A DNA stretch of 64,000 nucleotides. It comes from Elephas maximus indicus (taxonomy: Eukaryota > Chordata > Mammalia > Proboscidea > Elephantidae). A program made the translations under genes and the position numbers. How positions within the stretch are numbered: the stretch's first letter is position 1; every line of letters begins with the position of its first letter. The notes under the pieces were generated by a model. That model had not been told where the DNA came from, did not search any database, and saw only the letters and a program-made list of their open reading frames with translations. Below, in pieces: positions 1 to 12,567 of the stretch. The stretch covers positions 17,501-81,500 of the forward strand of contig NC_064838.1 of NCBI RefSeq assembly GCF_024166365.1, written 5' to 3'.

Positions 1-647
1 CCATGTCCATTCCACGTCTATTCCACATCTATTTCATATCAACTTTTCCACATCTATTCCACCTTGTCAATTCTACTTCATCTATTCCATGTGCATTCCA
101 CTTCTAATCCACACTATTCCACATCATCCTTTCCACATGTATTCTATGTCTATTCCATATCTGTTATTTCGTGTCTATTTCACATCATCCATCTCAGGTC
201 TATTCTAAGTCTATTTCACATTTCCCATGTCTATTCCCCGTCTACTCCAAGTGTGCTCTACATCTTTTCCATATCTCATATTCCACATTCATTCCACATC
301 ATCTATACCATGTCTATTCCACACCTATTGCAGATCTAGTCCACTCCTATTCCATAACCACTTCACATCTATTCCACATCCATTTCATGTCTATTCCTAT
401 CTATTCCACACCTGTTCCGCCTCATGTATTCCCCATTCATTCCACATCATGTATTCCATGTCCATTCAACATCTATTCCACCTCTGTCCCACATCATCTG
501 TTCCACAGCTAAACCACATCTATTCCACATGGTCTATTACACGTCTATTCTACAAAACCTATTCCATGTCTATCACACATAATCTATTTTACGTCTGTTC
601 ACATAATCTATTCCACATCATCTATTCCACATCATCTATTCTACCTC

Positions 648-705
648 CATTCCCCATCCATTCCCCATCCATTCCCCATCCATTCCCCATCCATTCCCCA
701 TCCAC
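648..705 (+). repeat. Homogeneous sub-array of the 11-bp satellite
   Basis: About five perfect consecutive copies of CATTCCCCATC sit inside the otherwise degenerate block. Perfect identity here against strong divergence elsewhere suggests local recent expansion. Confidence 0.85.
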
Positions 706-1143
706 TCCACATCCATTCCACATCCATTCCACCACTCTTCCTTCTCTTTTTCACCTCTATTCTGCCTCTATTCCACATCATCTGTTCCACATCTATTTCA
801 CATCTATTCCACCTCATCTATTCCATTTCTACTCCACAGCATCTATTCCACGCCTATTCCACATTATCTATTCCAATCTATTCCATGTCTATTCCATGTC
901 CATTCCACATCATCTACTCCTTGTCTACTCCACAGCATCTATTCCATGTCTATTCCTCATCTGTTCGACTTCTATTTGACATCTATTGCACATCTATTTC
1001 ATATCACCTGTTCTGTGACTATTCTACCTCTATTTCACCTCTATTCTACATCACCTAGTCCACATCAACTCTTTGTCAACTCCACATCAACTCGACGTCA
1101 GCTCCACGCCTATTCCACATTTATTGCATATTATCTATTCCAC

Positions 1144-1310
1144 GGAAACCCCAGTGGTGTAGTGGTTAAGTGCTACGGCTGCTCACCAAAGGATCGGCAG
1201 TTTGAATTCACCAGGCGCTCCTTGGAAACCCTGTGGAGCAGTTCAACTCTGTCCTATAGAGTCGCTATGAGTTGGAATCGACTCGACAGCACTGGGTTTG
1301 TTTGTTTTTT
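1144..1310 (+). mobile_element. AfroSINE (tRNA-derived SINE), full length
   Basis: The tRNA-like head has an A box in GTGGTGTAGTGGTTAAG and a B-box-like GTTTGAATTCACC. The usual body follows (CTCCTTGGAAACC, GCAGTTCAACTCTGTCC) and then the tail GGAATCGACTCGACAGC and a T-rich end. It is inserted in the 11-bp satellite, so it is younger than the array. Confidence 0.9.
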
Positions 1311-1705
1311 GCCTATTCCACATCTATTTCACCTCCATTCCACATCTGCTCCACATCTATTTCAGATCATCTTTTCCACATCTATTTTCAATCTATTTCA
1401 TATCTATTCCACATCTATTCAACATCTATTCTACCTCTTTCCACTTCTACTTCATATCTACTCCACATCTTTCCACATCATCTATTCGACGTCTCTTCTA
1501 TGTCTATTCCACATTGTCATTTCCATGTCTATTCCACAAAATCTATTCCATGTCTATTTGACGTGTTATTTCACGTCAATTTCAATTCTATTCCATGTCT
1601 ATTCCACCTGTATTCCACATCTATTCAAAGTCTATTCCAAGTCTATTCCATGCCTCTTCCATGTCTATTCCACATCGATACATCTATTTAACCTCTATTC
1701 CACCT

Positions 1706-2718
1706 CTCCCCCACGTGTCTGTCAGTTTGTCGTACTGTGGGGGCTTGTGTGTTGCTGTGATGCTGGAAGCTATGCCACCAGTATTCAGATACCAGCACGG
1801 TCACCCATGGAGTACAGGTTTCAGCTGAGCTTCCAGACTAAGAAAGACTAGGACCTGGCAGTCTACTTCTGAAAAGCATTAGCCAGTGAAAACCTTATGA
1901 ATAGCAGCAGAACATTGTCTGTTATAGTGCTGGAAGATGAGCCCCTCAGGTTGGAAGGCACTCAAAAGATGACTGGGGAAGAGCTGCCTCCTCAAAGTAG
2001 AGTCCACCTTAATGACGTGGATGGAGTAAAGCTTTCGGGACCTTCATTTGCTGATGTGCCACGACTCAAAATGAGAAGAAACAGCTGCAAACATCCATTA
2101 ATAATCGGAACCTAGAATGTATGAAGTATGAATCTAGGAAAATTGGAAATCGTCAAAAATGAAATGGAATGCATAAACATCGATATCCTAGGCATTTGTG
2201 AGCTGAAATGGACTGGTATTGGCCATTTTGAATCAGACAATCATATAGTCTACTATGCTGGGAATGACAACTTGAAGAGGAATGGTGTTGCATTCATCGT
2301 CAAAAAGAACGTTTCAAGATCTATCCTGAAGTACAACAGTGTCAGTGATAGGGTAATATCCATACGCCTACAAGGAAGACCAGTTAATACGACTATTATT
2401 CAAAATTACTCACCAACCACTAGGGCCAAAGATGAAGAAATGGAAGATTTTTAATCAGCTGCTGCAGTCTGAAATTGATCAAACAACTAAAGCAAAAGGA
2501 AGAATTGATGAAGTAAAAGAACTGGACAGAAGATTTCAAAGGGCCTCTCAAGAACACAAAGTAAAGTATTATAATGACATGTGCAAAGAGCTGGAGATGG
2601 AAAACCAAAAAGGAAGAACACGCTCGGCATTTCTCAAGCTTGAACTGAAGAAAAAATTCAAGCCTTGAGTTGCAATAGTGAAGGATTCTATGGGGAAAAT
2701 ATTAAACGATGCAGTCAG
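1706..2718 (+). mobile_element. RTE/BovB-type retrotransposon, 5' part with endonuclease remnant
   Basis: The 5' untranslated region (about 1706-1900) is shared with the copy at 40487. An open stretch at 2128-2454 encodes an AP-endonuclease-like segment with ILGICELKWTG and NGVAFIVKKN, typical of the RTE/BovB clade. The next part, to about 2700, matches the linker before the reverse transcriptase. Stops and frameshifts break the frame and the copy ends before the reverse transcriptase, so it is dead. Its start lies directly against satellite block A. Confidence 0.85.
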
Positions 2719-2834
2719 TTTGAATAAACACAGTTCAAATCCACCAGCTGCTCCTTGGAACCCAATGGGTGGAGTTCCGCTCTGTCCTGTAGGGTCTCTG
2801 TGAGTTGGAATCAATTTGATGGCAACTAGAGGGA
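2719..2834 (+). mobile_element. AfroSINE fragment
   Basis: The B-box region (CAGTTCAAATCCACCAG) and body through GGAATCAATTTGATGGCAAC are present. The A-box half is missing. It joins the RTE fragment on the left and L1 sequence on the right. Confidence 0.8.
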
Positions 2835-2849
2835 GAACAAATGAGACTA

Positions 2850-5800
2850 AGCTTTGATTACTGAGTAGAAACCAGGCAGGCAAGAAGGAAATGGCATGAC
2901 ATATATAAAGCTTCGGAGGAAAAATATTGCCAGCCAAAAATTATATATCTAGCAAAATTTTCTCTCCAATACAATGGCTATATTAGGTGGTTTCCAGATA
3001 AATAGAAATTAAGGGAATATGCAAAAACAAGACCCAAATTACAAAAAATATTAAAGGGAGACTTCTGGTTAGAGAATCAACAAGACAATAACCCAAGACT
3101 AGGACACAGGACAGATCAACCAGATACCAACCTAGTTTGGGAATTATCAAAAATAAAACAAATCTAAAATACTGAAAAAAAAGGAAACCAGAGACATCAA
3201 TATGTAAATGACCTCAATGTTAGAACAAAAAAGAAAAACAACTGTGTAGGCATAGAACTTCCATATGAAGAGGAAGTCAAGGTGACATCAAGAAATAAAA
3301 GATCTGACTTAAACTTAGAAAAATTTCAAGGTAACTGCAAAAGATGCTAAACCTACTTATCAAAATAAAAAAGAAAAACATGAAAACTCAGCAAACACAA
3401 AATCAACAATAATGAAAGAAATGAAAAGAAAGTCCATAAACAAAAAGAACTCAGCACAAAAAATTAAGCAAAACAAAGATTCTGTCAGCACCACAAAAAA
3501 AAGTGACAGCAGTAAACTCATACTGATCAATAGTTACACTGAATGTAAATGGCCTAAATGTACAACTAAAAGACAAAGATTGGCAGAATGGATTAAGGAA
3601 AAAAAAAAAAAGATCTATATATATGCTGTACACAACAGACACCTCTGATACACAATGGCATAAACAAACTAAACCTCAAAGGATGGAAAGAAATATTCAA
3701 GCAAACAATAACCAAAAGAGAGGAAGATTGGCAATATTAACCTCTGGTAAAATAGACTTTAAAGCAAAATCCTCCATAAAGCATAAGGAAGGTCACTTTA
3801 TGATGACTAATACACCAGGAAGATACAACCGTAATAAATATATATGTACCTGATGACAGGGCTCCAAAATACAAAACACAAACCCTAACGGCATTGAAAA
3901 CAGAATTAGACAATTCCACAATAGTAATAGGAGACTTCAACACACCAATTTCAGTGAAGAACAGAACAGCTAAAAAGAAACTCAATAAAGATACTGAATC
4001 TAAATGCCACAATCAAATAACATGAATAAGAAATGAGACAGGTGATATCACAGCAGACACAACTAAATAAAAAGGATCATTACAGAATACTATGAAAAAC
4101 TGTACTCCAACAAATTGGAAAATCTAGAGCAAATGGACAAATTTCTAGAAACACACTACCTACCTAAACTAACACAAACTGAGGTAGAAAAACTAAGCCG
4201 ACCCATAACAAAAGAAGAAATTGAACAGGTAATAATAATAATAATAAAAATCTCCTACCACCACCAACAAGAAAAAAGCCCTGACCTGGACAGCTTCACT
4301 GGGTAATTCTACCAAACTTTCAGAGAACAGTTCATACTAATACAACTCAAATTATTTCGAAACATATAAAAAGAAGTAATACTCCTGAATTCATTCTGTG
4401 AAGCCAGCATAACCCTGGAATCAAAGCCAGGCGAAGACACCAGAAAAAAAAGAATACATAAATATAGATGCAAAAATTATCAAGAAAATTCTAGCCAAGT
4501 GGATCAATTAAGTAATCTACCACATAAATAAAACAAAAGAATTACATGATCATTTCAATTGACACAGAAAAGGCATTTGGCAAAGTCTGACACCGATTCC
4601 TGATAAAAACTCTCATTCAAATAAGAATAGAAGGGCAATTCCTTAACATAATAAGGGGCATTTACGCAAAACCAAAAGTTCACATCATTCTAAATGGAGA
4701 CAGACTGAAATCATTCCCCTTGAGAAAGGGAACCAGACAAGGATGCCTTTTATCACCATTCTTATTCAACATCGAACGGCAAGTCCTAGGTACATCAGTA
4801 AGGCAAGAAAACAAATAAAGTGCATTCAAATTGGTATGAAGTGGTAAAGCCACACCTATCTGCAGTTGATGTGACCTTATACACAGAAAACCCCAAAGCA
4901 TCCAAGAGAAAGCTACTGGAACTAATAGAAGATTTCAGCAAAGTAGTCAGATACAAGATAAATATACAAAAATCAGTTGGCTTCCTCTACACCAACAAAG
5001 AGAACTTCCAAAAGGAATTCAGCAATTCAATGCCATTTACAGTAGCCCCCAAAGAGATAAAATACTCAGGAGTAAACCTAACCAGGGATGTAAAAAACCT
5101 ATACAGAGAAAACTACAAAACACTACTGCAAAAAACCAGAAGAGACCTATCTAAGTGGAAAAACATACCATGCTCATGGAAAGAAAGACTCAACATTATG
5201 AAAACAGCAGTATTCCACAACTGATCCAAATTCCAATAGTGTTCTCTAAAGACATGGACAACCAAATCACCGAGTTTATACAGAAAGGGAAGAGGCCCTG
5301 TATAAGGAAAGCATTATTGAAGAAGAAGAACAAAGCGGGAGGCCTCACAGTCCCTAGTCTCAGAACCTATTATACAGCCAAGGTAGTCAAAACAACCTGG
5401 TACTTGTACAACAGACACATAGACCCATGGTACAGAATCCAGAACCCAAATGTAAATCCATCTATGAACAGCTGATATTTGAAAAAGGGCCAAAGCCTAT
5501 TGATTAGAGAATAGATAGTCTTGTTAACAAATTGAGCTGGCATAACTGAATGTCCATCTATAAAAAAATGAAACAGGACCCATACCTCACACTGTACACA
5601 AAAACTAACTCAAAATGGATCAAACACATAAATATAAAACCTAAAAAGATAAAGATCATGGAAGAAAAAATAGGAACAGCAATAGGGGACTGAATACAAG
5701 GTATAAAGAGAATATACACCATAACTAATAATGTACAGACACCAGAAGATAAACTACATAACTGGGAGCACCTAAAAATTAAACTTATGTTCATCAAAAG

Positions 5801-7520
5801 ACTTTACCATAAGAGAAAAAAGAGAACCTACAGGCTAGAACAAAATTGTTGGCTATGCCATTTTTGACAAGGTTCTAACTTCTAAATCTATACACTAACA
5901 CCTCAATAACAAAATGGCAAAAAATCCAATTAAAAAATTGGCAAAGGATAGGAGCATACACTTCACCAAAGAAGACATTCAGGCACCTAAGAGACACATG
6001 AGAAAATGCTCGTAATCATTAGAGAAATGTAAAAAAAAAAAAAAAAAAAAACTATACTGAGACACTAACTCACCTAGACATTACTGGCACTAATAAAAAC
6101 AAGGAGATGGGAATTCTTACGCACTGCTGGTGGGAATGTAAAATGGTGTAACCGCTATGAAAAATGATATGGTTCCTCCTTAAAAAGCTAGAAAAAGAAA
6201 TACCATACAATACAGCAATTCCACTCCTAGGAATATGTTCTAGTGAAATAAGAGCCATCACACGAGTAGACATATGCACAGCCATGTTCTTTGCAGCATT
6301 ATTCACAATAGTAAAAAGGTGGGAACAAGCTAAGTGCCCATCAACAGATGAATGGATAAACAAATTATTATACATACACACAATGGAATAGTGTGCAATG
6401 ATAAAGAACAATGATAAGTCTGTGAAACATCCTACGACATGGATGAATTTGGAGGGCGTTATGCACATCAATCACAAAAGGACAAATATTGTATGAGATC
6501 TTGCTATAAAAACCGAAGGCTTACACACAGAAAAAAATAAATAAATCTTTGATGGTTACGAGTAAGGAGAAGGATGGGGAGGAGAGAAATCACTAACTAG
6601 ATAGCTGACAAGTGTTAACTTTGGTGAAGGGAAAGACACACAATATAAGGGAAGCCAGCACAGCTTGATCAAAGCAAAATCATAGACACTTCCTAAACAC
6701 ATCAAAACACCTTGAGGGACCGAGGTACCAGGAATGAGCGTTAGAGTCATGGTCTCGGGGGACATCTAGGGCAATTGGCATAACATAGTTCATAAAGAAA
6801 ATGTTCTACACCCTACTTTGGTGAGCAGAGTCTGGGGTCTTAAAAGTTTGCGAATGGCCTTCTAAGATGCATCTACTGGTCCCATGAAGTTCTGAGCAAA
6901 GGAGAATAGAGAAAACCAAAGACGGACACAAGGAAAATACTAGTCCAAGGACTCAAGGACCACATGAATTACAGTTTCCACCAACCTGAGCCCAGAAGAA
7001 CTAGATGGTGCCAGGCTACCACCACCATCTGCTCTGACAAGGATCAAAACAGAGGGTAACAGAGCAGGAGAAAAATGTAGAAAAAAATCCAAATTCACCA
7101 AAAAAAAGACTACTTACTCGTCTGACAGAGACTGGAGGAGTCACTGAGAATATGGGCCTGGACACCATGCTAAGTTAGTACTGAAGCTACTCCAGAAGTC
7201 ACTCTTTCAGCTAAAGATTAGATAGGCCTATAAAACAAAAAATAACGCACGTGAGGAATGTGTTTCTTAGTTCAGTCAAGTATATGAGACCGAACAGGTA
7301 ACATCTGCCCCAAAGCGAAGACCAGAAGGCAGAAAGTGACAAGAAAACTAGATCTATGGACACGAAGAACTCAAGGTAGGAAGGGAATGGGAAAGAGTGC
7401 TGACACATCCTGGGGATTTCAACCAACGTCACAAAACAATTAGTGTATAAGTTTTTGAATGAGAAACTACTTTGTGCTGTAAACTTTCACCTAAAACACA
7501 ATAAAATAAAATTTAAAGAA
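2850..7520 (+). mobile_element. Degraded L1 retrotransposon
   Basis: This is a long L1 copy, broken by many stops. Around 3560-3800 is an endonuclease-like stretch (RLAEWI; then AILTSGKIDFKAK). ORF2 reverse-transcriptase pieces follow at 4115-5475, including NIQKSVGFLYTN and KYSGVNLTRDVKNLY. The catalytic-box region near 4860 reads SAVDVTLY, so the expected aspartate pair is lost. From about 6120 to 6480 is the ORF2 C-terminal region, and from 6480 a 3' untranslated region ending in an A-rich tail near 7510. The same 3' end recurs at 23423-24921. ORF1 could not be recognised. Inactive. Confidence 0.88.
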
Positions 7521-7705
7521 GAATTAACGGAAAGGGCAAAAGAGCTTTTTGAACTTGCCTTATTAAAATGAATGAAAAAAAATTTTTATTTCTGTACTCA
7601 ACTCTGCAACTGTCTCCCTGATAGACTCTGAGTAATAATCTATTTAAAAAAAAAAAAAAAAACAATTGCTGTTAAATTTCCATGTCATTATTTCACTGAA
7701 ACGGG
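7521..7705. other. A-rich spacer without gene
   Basis: Short AT-rich sequence with a poly(A) run near 7645-7665 lies between the L1 tail and the tRNA-Gly-like SINE. I recognise nothing in it. Confidence 0.5.
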
Positions 7706-9471
7706 GCATTGGTGGTTCAGTGATAGAGTTCTCACTTTCTAACTGGGAGACCAGGGTTTGTTCCTGCTAATGTACCTTATGTGTAGTAAAATTTTCCTGA
7801 AGATAATTAAAAAATGTTTGCAGCCATGCATCAACAAATCTCATCAAGTGAGATTTAGAAAAGGGTGTGGAATGAGGGATATCATTATTTATGTCAGATG
7901 GATCTTGGACGAAAGCAGAGAATACCAGAAAGATGTTTACCTTTGTTTTATTGACTATGCAAAGGCATTTGACTGTGTGCATCATACCAAATTATGGATA
8001 ACATTGTGAAGAGTGGGAATTCCAAAACAGTTAATTGTGCCCATGCAGAACCTGTGTGTAGATCAAGAAGCAGTCATTTGAACAGAACAAGGGGATACCG
8101 CATGTTTTAAAATTAGGAGAAGTGTGGTCAGGGTTGTACCCTTTCACCATGCTTATTCAATCTGTATGCTGAGGAAATAATCTGTGAAGCTTGACAAAAA
8201 GCTTTGCATCAGGATTGGTAGAAGACTCATCAATAAGCTGTGATATGCAGATGACACAAACTTGCACGCTGCAAGCGAAGAGGACTTGAAGCACTTACTG
8301 ATGAAGATCAAAGACTACACAGAGTTGAGTACGGATTCTGGCTCTACATAAAGAAAACAAAAATCCTCACAAATGGACCGATGAGAGACATCAGAAAGAA
8401 AATATTGAAATGGTCAAGAATTCCATATTACTTGAATAAACAATCAACACCCATGGAAGCATCTGTCAAAAAAATCAAACAACCTATTGCATTGGGCAAT
8501 TCCGTTGCAAAATGATTCCCCAAATTGCCTTGGCCTCCAATCTTATTTCTTCCAAGTTTCTATTCAAAGCCATTAATCACTTCTCATGCACTGGTGTAGA
8601 TCCCCATCTCAAACTCTTTTTAGTTCCATATAAATTAGCAATAATATACAGAAACCCAGACTCCATGGTCATGGAGTTGATTCCAACTCATTGCAACCTT
8701 AAAAGACAGAGTAGAACTCTCCCGTAGGGTTAAAGTATTCAAAAGCAAAGATGTCTCTTTGAGGACTAAGTTGCACCTGACTCAAGCCAAGGTATTTTCA
8801 ATCGCCTCATATGCATGCAAAGGCTGGGCAATGAATAAGGAAGACCAGAGATGAATCGATGTCTAAAATTAGGATATCGACGAAGTATATTGAATACGCC
8901 ATGGAATTCGAGAAGATTGAACAAGTCTGTCTGGGAAGAAGTACTGCCAGAGTGTTCCTTGGAAACAAAAGACGAGACTTGTTCTCATGCACTTTGCACA
9001 TGTTATCAGAAGGAACAATTTCCTGGAGGATATTGTGTTTGGTAGGGGATCAGAGAAAAAGAGGAAGACCTTTGAAAACATGAATTGACACAGTGCCTGC
9101 AAAAATGGGGTCAAACATAACATTTATGAGGATGGTGCAGGACTGGGCAGTGTTTTGTTCTGTTGTACGTAGGGTCACTATGAGAAAAGCGACTTAATGG
9201 CACTTAACAACAACAACAATGTACCTCATGTGTAGTCAACACCTGTCAGGAGAGGCTTGTATGTTGCGGTGATGGTGAGAACAGGTTTCAGCAGCTCTTC
9301 TAGGCTAAGATAGACTACAGAGCAAGGCTGAGCAATCTACATCAGAAAATCACCCAAAAATGGTCCTATCTATCACAATGGTCCAATCTTCAACCAGTTG
9401 TGGAGATAGTGCAGAACTGGTGAGCATTTCATTCAATTGTACCTTGGGCACACTCCAAAACAGCTAACAAA
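7706..9471 (+). mobile_element. tRNA-Gly-like SINE, split by an RTE insertion
   Basis: The head GCATTGGTGGTTCAGTGATAG closely matches the 5' half and A box of a glycine tRNA, and a B-box-like GGTTTGTTCCTGC lies at 7755-7767. The remainder of the SINE resumes at 9218. This later part (GTCAACACCTGTCAGG, then ACAGGTTTCAGCAG) resembles the 5' region of the RTE copies. The SINE appears twice in the window, here and at 16820, because the whole block was duplicated. Confidence 0.75.
7787..9217 (+). mobile_element. RTE/BovB-type retrotransposon, 3' half, nested
   Basis: The copy covers the reverse transcriptase and 3' end. A recognisable piece is CFIDYAKAFDCVHHTKLW near 7940-8005, and the YADDT-type catalytic box falls near 8245 (ATGCAGATGACACAAAC). 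The end is GGCACTTAACAACAACAAC. It is 5' truncated. Both sides carry AATGTACCTTATGTGTAG (7769-7786) or its one-base variant (9218-9235), an 18-bp target-site duplication. Stops throughout show it is dead. Confidence 0.88.
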
Positions 9472-9565
9472 ATTTCACTGAAAGTTTTTTCTTTGGATAT
9501 CCATTCATTCATTCAGCAACCAATTAGTGGTTGGTTTTTTTAATGCCCCCCCCCCCCCCCAAAAA

Positions 9566-9697
9566 AGCTGCTAATCAAAAGGTCAGCAGTTTGAATCCAC
9601 CAGGTGCTCCTTGGACACCCTAGAGGGCAGTTCTACTTCATCCCATAGGGTTGCTATGAGGAGAAATTGACTCGATGGCAGTGAGTTTAGGTTTTTT
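9566..9697 (+). mobile_element. AfroSINE fragment, private to copy D1
   Basis: Begins at GCTGCTAATCAAAAGGTCAGC and runs to ATTGACTCGATGGCAGTGAG with a T/G-rich tail. A 15-20 base C run then A run precedes it. The matching site in D2 (about 18650) lacks it, so it inserted after duplication. Confidence 0.85.
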
Positions 9698-11892
9698 GTT
9701 CGTTTGTTTGCTTGCTTGTTTTATACCATGCTCTTATTCTGGTGCTGGAAATAAAACAACTATCCCTGCCTTTGTGAAGTTTACAACCTAGTCAATATAG
9801 ACATGTTTACCCAGAGACATAAAAACAATAATTACCATTTTGTGAGTTTATTCTACATACTAATACTGTACAAAGTAATCTTCAAAAAAAAAAAAAGCTT
9901 CTAATTCTACGAGTCCATTGTTAAACAAGGAATAAATACTACAGTTTCAATTTGTATGTAAGATAATAGAGCATTTGAAATTTTAAATAACTTTCTCCAA
10001 GCCTTACAGCCAGTAGTCAGCAGAATCAGAATTCAAATTTAGTTTTTTTTTTTTTTCCTCTCCCTCTCTTAGCTCCTACACTGCATACATAATAAAAGAG
10101 CCCTGAAGAAACAGCCTGGGAAATGCTCTTATGTAAGGAGGCCAGCAGAAGACAACCCAGGAGCAACATAGGGAAGGAATCAGAGACTAAAAAGGAAACA
10201 GAATTGCCCCCAACCAAAAGAAAGACACTGGGGACAGGTGGGAAGGAAGTAAAGGGACAATACTCTGGGTCAAAAGATCCCAGAGGTGTGAGGTCACACT
10301 ATGCAGGGAATCTACCGATGTCAGCTCTTAGAAGGTCGATGGTGTGATTAGAGAGCAGCCCAAGCCAGAAATGGAGGGCTGATGGGAGACAAGCAAGCGG
10401 CAACATTGACTGTGAGAATATATCAAGTAATATAATTGGAGAGAATTTGGCAAGCAGAGTAGAAACACGTTGCCTTAGTAACAGGAGGAATTAGAATCAA
10501 GATGGTAGTATAACTGGAATAAGCCTACTTTGGATGTTGTGGAGAAATTCCAGATTAAAAAAAATAAAATTTCATATTGCTACACTTTGGGAGCATGTTT
10601 GTTTCAAGGTAATTGGATAAAGACTGTTCACTTCTTGCGGTTTTATATCTGCCAGAATTCTATTGATGTTTTATTTGAGGAAACAAAGTAAACACTTGTA
10701 AAAATTAAATGTAGTTCACGTTAATTTCTTATGTGACCATTCTATAAGATACTTAATACTATGACTCTGGTTCAAAGTGTTAAGCTGTAGCCAAACCAAG
10801 TAGTTGAGACAAAGGTCTTGAGTGTTCCACTGCCGTAATTATGTCTTGCACTGTAGAAGGTGGTGTGCTTTGTGGAGGAACTATGTAGCTACTGTGTCTT
10901 TAAGAAAAGAACTGGTGAATATTATCATTAGTATGAAATGATGTGTATAATTCACACCATTATTTGCCTAAGATGCTGAGGAAAAGAAGACAATACAACA
11001 TGATTTCTGGCAGGAGAAAACAGATCACTAGTGCTACACAAGTTGGCAGCCCCAAACCTGGATTTTTATGAGCACTTGAAGGTGTCACCTTGATCTTCAC
11101 AAGCTTATTCATTGTTTTTGCAAACTTACAGCCACTTAATCTACCCGTGTTTTGGAAAAAAAAAAAAAACACCACCACAGTCATAACAATAAGCTTGATG
11201 TTTGGTAAGTTTTTATACTTTCCCTTTGAAAACATGCTTAGGATTTTCACAGGGCCCATCCTTCAATCATTTCAGGTTAAATTAATAAGGAATGTAATTA
11301 TTGCCACTTTTTTATATTTTCACATTCTCTCCTTCCTTCTCTCTCTCCTTCTTTCCTTCCCTCTCCAACACTCTTTTGTAAAAGTTTAACTCTTGAGTAC
11401 TTTATTCATATTATGGTGTTAATGACAAAAAAAATTATGTCTCCACCAGGGAAAAAATAACCTTTTTTTCTCTCTGTTCCCTCAGAACATTTTGTCCACG
11501 TATTTTGTAGTAGATGGTAATGGCGGAGCAGCCCCCCTTTCCCTCAGCTGTTGTGAGTCAGGCCACTGATCGTTCGCAACTATAACCTCTCCCAGGAGTT
11601 ATTCTGAGGTACTGGAAGCAGACAGTACTGGAAATGCCTGGGATTATGAGATTCCAGTTTATAGGGGCAGGATAGCGGTGAGAGTTAGAAGGCAGAGTCA
11701 ATTACCGGCTTATTTGGTATAAGAAAGACCAACCTCTCTTCTCAACTCTTTGGGCCCTTTCTTGCTCCAGAGCCACTCCATGGGATCAGACTGGAGGTTC
11801 TCCTTCCCATGTTCTGTCCTGGCTTCCCTCACAGGTTGCACCTGAGAGCATCCACTGACTATACGATTTACATAAGAATCCCATCTCAGACT

Positions 11893-12345
11893 TTGCTTTC
11901 ATTTTCAATGATTTAAAGAGGTTCTTTGCAGCATATTTACCCAAATGCAATGTGTCTTTTGATTTCTTGACTGCTGCTTGCATGGGTGTTGATTGTGGAT
12001 CCAAGTAAAATGAAATCCTTGACAACTTCAATCTTTTCTCTGTTTATCATGATGTTGCTTATTGGTCCAGTTGTGAAGATTTTTGTTTTCTTTAAGTTGA
12101 GGTGTAATCCGTACCGAAGGCTGTGGTCTTTGATCTTCATCGGTAAGTGCTTCAAATCATCCTAACCTTCAGCAGTCAAGGTTGTGTCATCTGCATAACG
12201 CAGGTTGTTAATGACTCTTCTTCCAATCCTAATGCCCTGTTCTTCATATAGTCCAGCTTCTGGGATTATTTGCTCAGCATATAGATTGAATAGGTATGCG
12301 GAAAGGATACAACCCTGACACACACTTTTCCTGACTTTAAATCAA
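11893..12345 (-). mobile_element. RTE reverse-transcriptase fragment, reverse orientation
   Basis: Read on the minus strand, this is RTE reverse-transcriptase sequence. The catalytic-box region appears as GTTGTGTCATCTGCATAACG on the plus strand near 12182. Upstream and downstream pieces match the copies at 17280-17830 and 47880-48260. It begins exactly where the D1 homology ends. Confidence 0.88.
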
Positions 12346-12368
12346 AAATATATGATGTCTAAAAAAAA

Positions 12369-12567
12369 GAAATAAAATAAATTTCCCTGCAGGCATGGTG
12401 TTTACAACTTAGTGAATATAGATGTGTTTATCCAAAGGTATATATATGTAAAAAAAAAAAAAAAAACCTACAGTTTTTTGTGTTTATTCTACATGCTAAA
12501 ATGTACAAAGTACTTTCTTCCAAAAAATCATCTAATTTTACAAGATCATTTTTAAATAACCACCTAT
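12369..12567. repeat. Duplicated block, short third copy D3
   Basis: The segment from AATAAAATAAATTTCCCTGC through TTTTTAAATAACCACC aligns with about 9746-9935 in D1 and 18676-18880 in D2. All share GTTTACAAC, TAGTNAATATAGA and the T/A-rich stretch. It ends next to an RTE catalytic-box-like piece (ATGCAGATGACACAACC at 12571), after which satellite block B begins. Confidence 0.8.

Larger units (their letters stand above)
1..1705 (+). repeat. Satellite block A, degenerate 11-bp unit
   Basis: The stretch is a degenerate tandem array with unit TATTCCACATC (11 bp). Common variants change the middle of the second half: CACATC, CATGTC, CACGTC and CACCTC. A 14-bp form, TATTCCACATCATC, carries an extra ATC. 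Most units differ from their neighbours, so the array is old. The exception is 648-705, where CATTCCCCATC repeats almost perfectly and looks recently expanded. An AfroSINE interrupts the block at 1144-1310. The unit has no stop codon in any plus frame, so long but meaningless open frames run through it. The left end is outside the window. Confidence 0.93.
7706..11893. repeat. Duplicated block, copy D1
   Basis: Apart from insertions private to one copy, this block aligns collinearly with 16820-20790 plus 25025-25625. Shared landmarks: the tRNA-Gly-like SINE with its nested RTE; TCCATTCATTCATTCAGCAA (9500; 18618); the 10100-10560 and 19049-19500 segments; TTTTATCTGCCAGAAT-like text near 10650 and 19585; and the end with ATGGGATCAGACTG (11780; 25503). 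Copies are diverged and carry indels. D1 alone has the AfroSINE at 9566-9697. No gene is evident in it. Confidence 0.85.

Noticed and set aside
7706-7770. A functional glycine tRNA gene
   Set aside because: Only the 5' half and A box match well. The anticodon arm and 3' half are altered and the sequence continues into a SINE body.
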